Shown piece by piece: positions 63,221-64,000 of a stretch of 64,000 bases of DNA (positions within the stretch are counted from its first letter, which is position 1; each line of letters begins with the position of its first letter). A model generated the notes under the pieces. The model saw only the letters and a program-made list of their open reading frames with translations, was not told where the DNA came from and searched no databases. The position numbers and the translations under genes are program-made. This DNA is from Effrenium voratum (lineage: Eukaryota; Sar; Dinophyceae; Suessiales; Symbiodiniaceae), in NCBI GenBank assembly GCA_963377175.1, contig CAUJNA010001247.1:203106-267105 (forward strand). Reading direction: 5' to 3'.

Positions 63221-63291
63221 GACCGAGCACGACTACATTGAGTTCAAGCGTGCGTTCCATCGATTCGATGAGGACATATCGTGGGTCGCTT
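63221..63291 (+). CDS. EF-hand-like exon
   Basis: After CAAATCTGAG the frame reads TEHDYIEFKRAFHRFDEDIS and W. The EFKxAFxxFDED core matches the entering helix and first loop residues of an EF-hand calcium-binding motif. Only this part of the motif is present, so the loop would have to continue in the next exon. A GT follows at 63292. Partner exons were not found. Confidence 0.4.
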
Positions 63292-63586
63292 GAGCGAGAG
63301 ATCATGCAACAGCCCAATTCACGACTGCCAGGATATGTCAGATGTGCTAGAAAGAGAGGAGTGTCAAGCTCAGTCGCCGCATTTGGTTAAGATCCGGTAG
63401 GGGTATACTTTGAAGTACTTCGGCTGAGAATTCAAGAAACACGTTTGCAGACTGTTCAATCCCCAGCCTTTGCTGGGACATCGGTCAGAGTTCAAGCGCC
63501 AGAAGGAGTGCCTGCACTTGAATCCTGACATACTTTGAAGTACGTCAGTTTTCCTTGCCCCAAAACTGTCTAAGTACCCACACATG

Positions 63587-63691
63587 GCTGTGGGTGAAGA
63601 ATTGGTACCAAAGCTGGATCCCTCATAAATAAAACCAAAAGGACTAAAACCAGCGGTCCGATTCCTGGTGGTGTAGCCTTGACCCATACCC
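63587..63691 (-). mobile_element. MITE family C, copy C17, adjacent to B11
   Basis: GCTGTGGGTGAAGAATTGGT to CCTTGACCCATACCC, flanked by ACATG (63582-63586, 63692-63696). Confidence 0.85.
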
Positions 63692-63696
63692 ACATG

Positions 63697-63826
63697 GCCA
63701 TGGGTCAAAATCCAAATCGTACCCCCAGTGAACATCTCAATCCCCACTAAAATAGGTTCTAAAATGGGTGGTGAATTCACCTACCAACCAAAATGGGATC
63801 CCAAAACGGTTTTGACAACCACAGCG
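63697..63826 (-). mobile_element. MITE family B, copy B11
   Basis: GCCATGGGTCAAAATCCAAA to GTTTTGACAACCACAGCG, flanked by ACATG (63692-63696, 63827-63831); the left duplication is shared with C17. Confidence 0.9.
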
Positions 63827-63833
63827 ACATGGA

Positions 63834-63955
63834 TCAATTTATCCCCATTTGGCAGTGGAAAGACGAGGCTGGTGCAAGCCATGGACCTGCTGCGTGGCAG
63901 CGCATGGCGGGCCCTGCCAGCAGCCTCGGTGCGCGGCACACCATCAATCCCCTAA
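63834..63955 (+). CDS. P-loop-like exon at the window edge
   Basis: The frame reads INLSPFGSGKTRLVQAMDLL and RGSAWRALPAASVRGTPSIP before TAA. FGSGKT followed by a hydrophobic helix resembles a Walker A nucleotide-binding loop, although the first glycine of GxxxxGKT is replaced. The segment begins right after MITE B11. Its gene would continue outside the window. Confidence 0.35.
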
Positions 63956-64000
63956 AGGATTGGAGGCTTCCTAGTTTTCACTTGTGCTGATTTGAGTGCG

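Overview
The window reads as nuclear DNA of a dinoflagellate, most likely of the Symbiodiniaceae/Suessiales type; this is inferred, because no rRNA, spliced leader or other taxonomic marker is present. The reasons are a ubiquitin-fold/RCC1-like repeat protein of a kind I recognise from Symbiodinium, very small exons separated by introns whose 5' ends are GT, GC or GA and whose 3' junctions are mostly AG|G, interstitial TTTAGGG-type sequence, and a dense population of miniature inverted-repeat elements (MITEs) and microsatellites. Long open frames are a poor guide to genes here: nearly all the real coding signal lies in exons of 35-200 bases.

The strongest gene is an intron-rich proteasome beta-3 subunit (PSMB3/PBC1) at 34.5-37.9 kb on the + strand. 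Eleven coding exons can be chained, with one junction unresolved, and four mobile-element copies lie in its introns or cover its 3' end. The second is an intronless gene at 24.2-25.6 kb coding for a ubiquitin-like domain followed by ten short 'VVTWG' repeats. Partial gene models with phase-compatible splice junctions are a coiled-coil gene at 33.0-34.1 kb (perhaps reaching back to 27 kb), another coiled-coil gene at 48.9-51.0 kb with further exons at 53.1-53.5 kb, and helical or coiled-coil exons at 57.2-57.6 and 61.3-62.9 kb. An EF-hand-like exon and a P-loop-like exon lie at the right edge. An armadillo-like exon sits on the - strand at 1.5 kb.

Several regions look like decayed genes, in which convincing peptide fragments continue across frameshifts and stops: ankyrin repeats at 8.4-9.2 kb, a P-loop GTPase with coiled coil at 41.2-44.6 kb, and unidentified ones at 19.0-19.5, 47.8-48.7 and 52.0-52.9 kb.

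The rest is repeat landscape. Family A MITEs (8 copies, ends CTGTGG, TA target duplications) resemble Tc1/mariner-derived MITEs. Families B and C (about 11 and 16 copies) share ends (GGCTGTGGGTCAAAA type) and make 4-9 base target duplications. Families D, E, G, H, I and J have one to five copies each, and two long perfect or near-perfect hairpins stand alone. Satellites include a 35/36-bp array of about 1.1 kb (29.8-30.95 kb), a composite of ACT triplets with a CGAATCATACCC dodecamer at two loci, and a 0.95-kb AC-rich array. No tRNA, rRNA, CRISPR array or complete transposase or reverse transcriptase was recognised.
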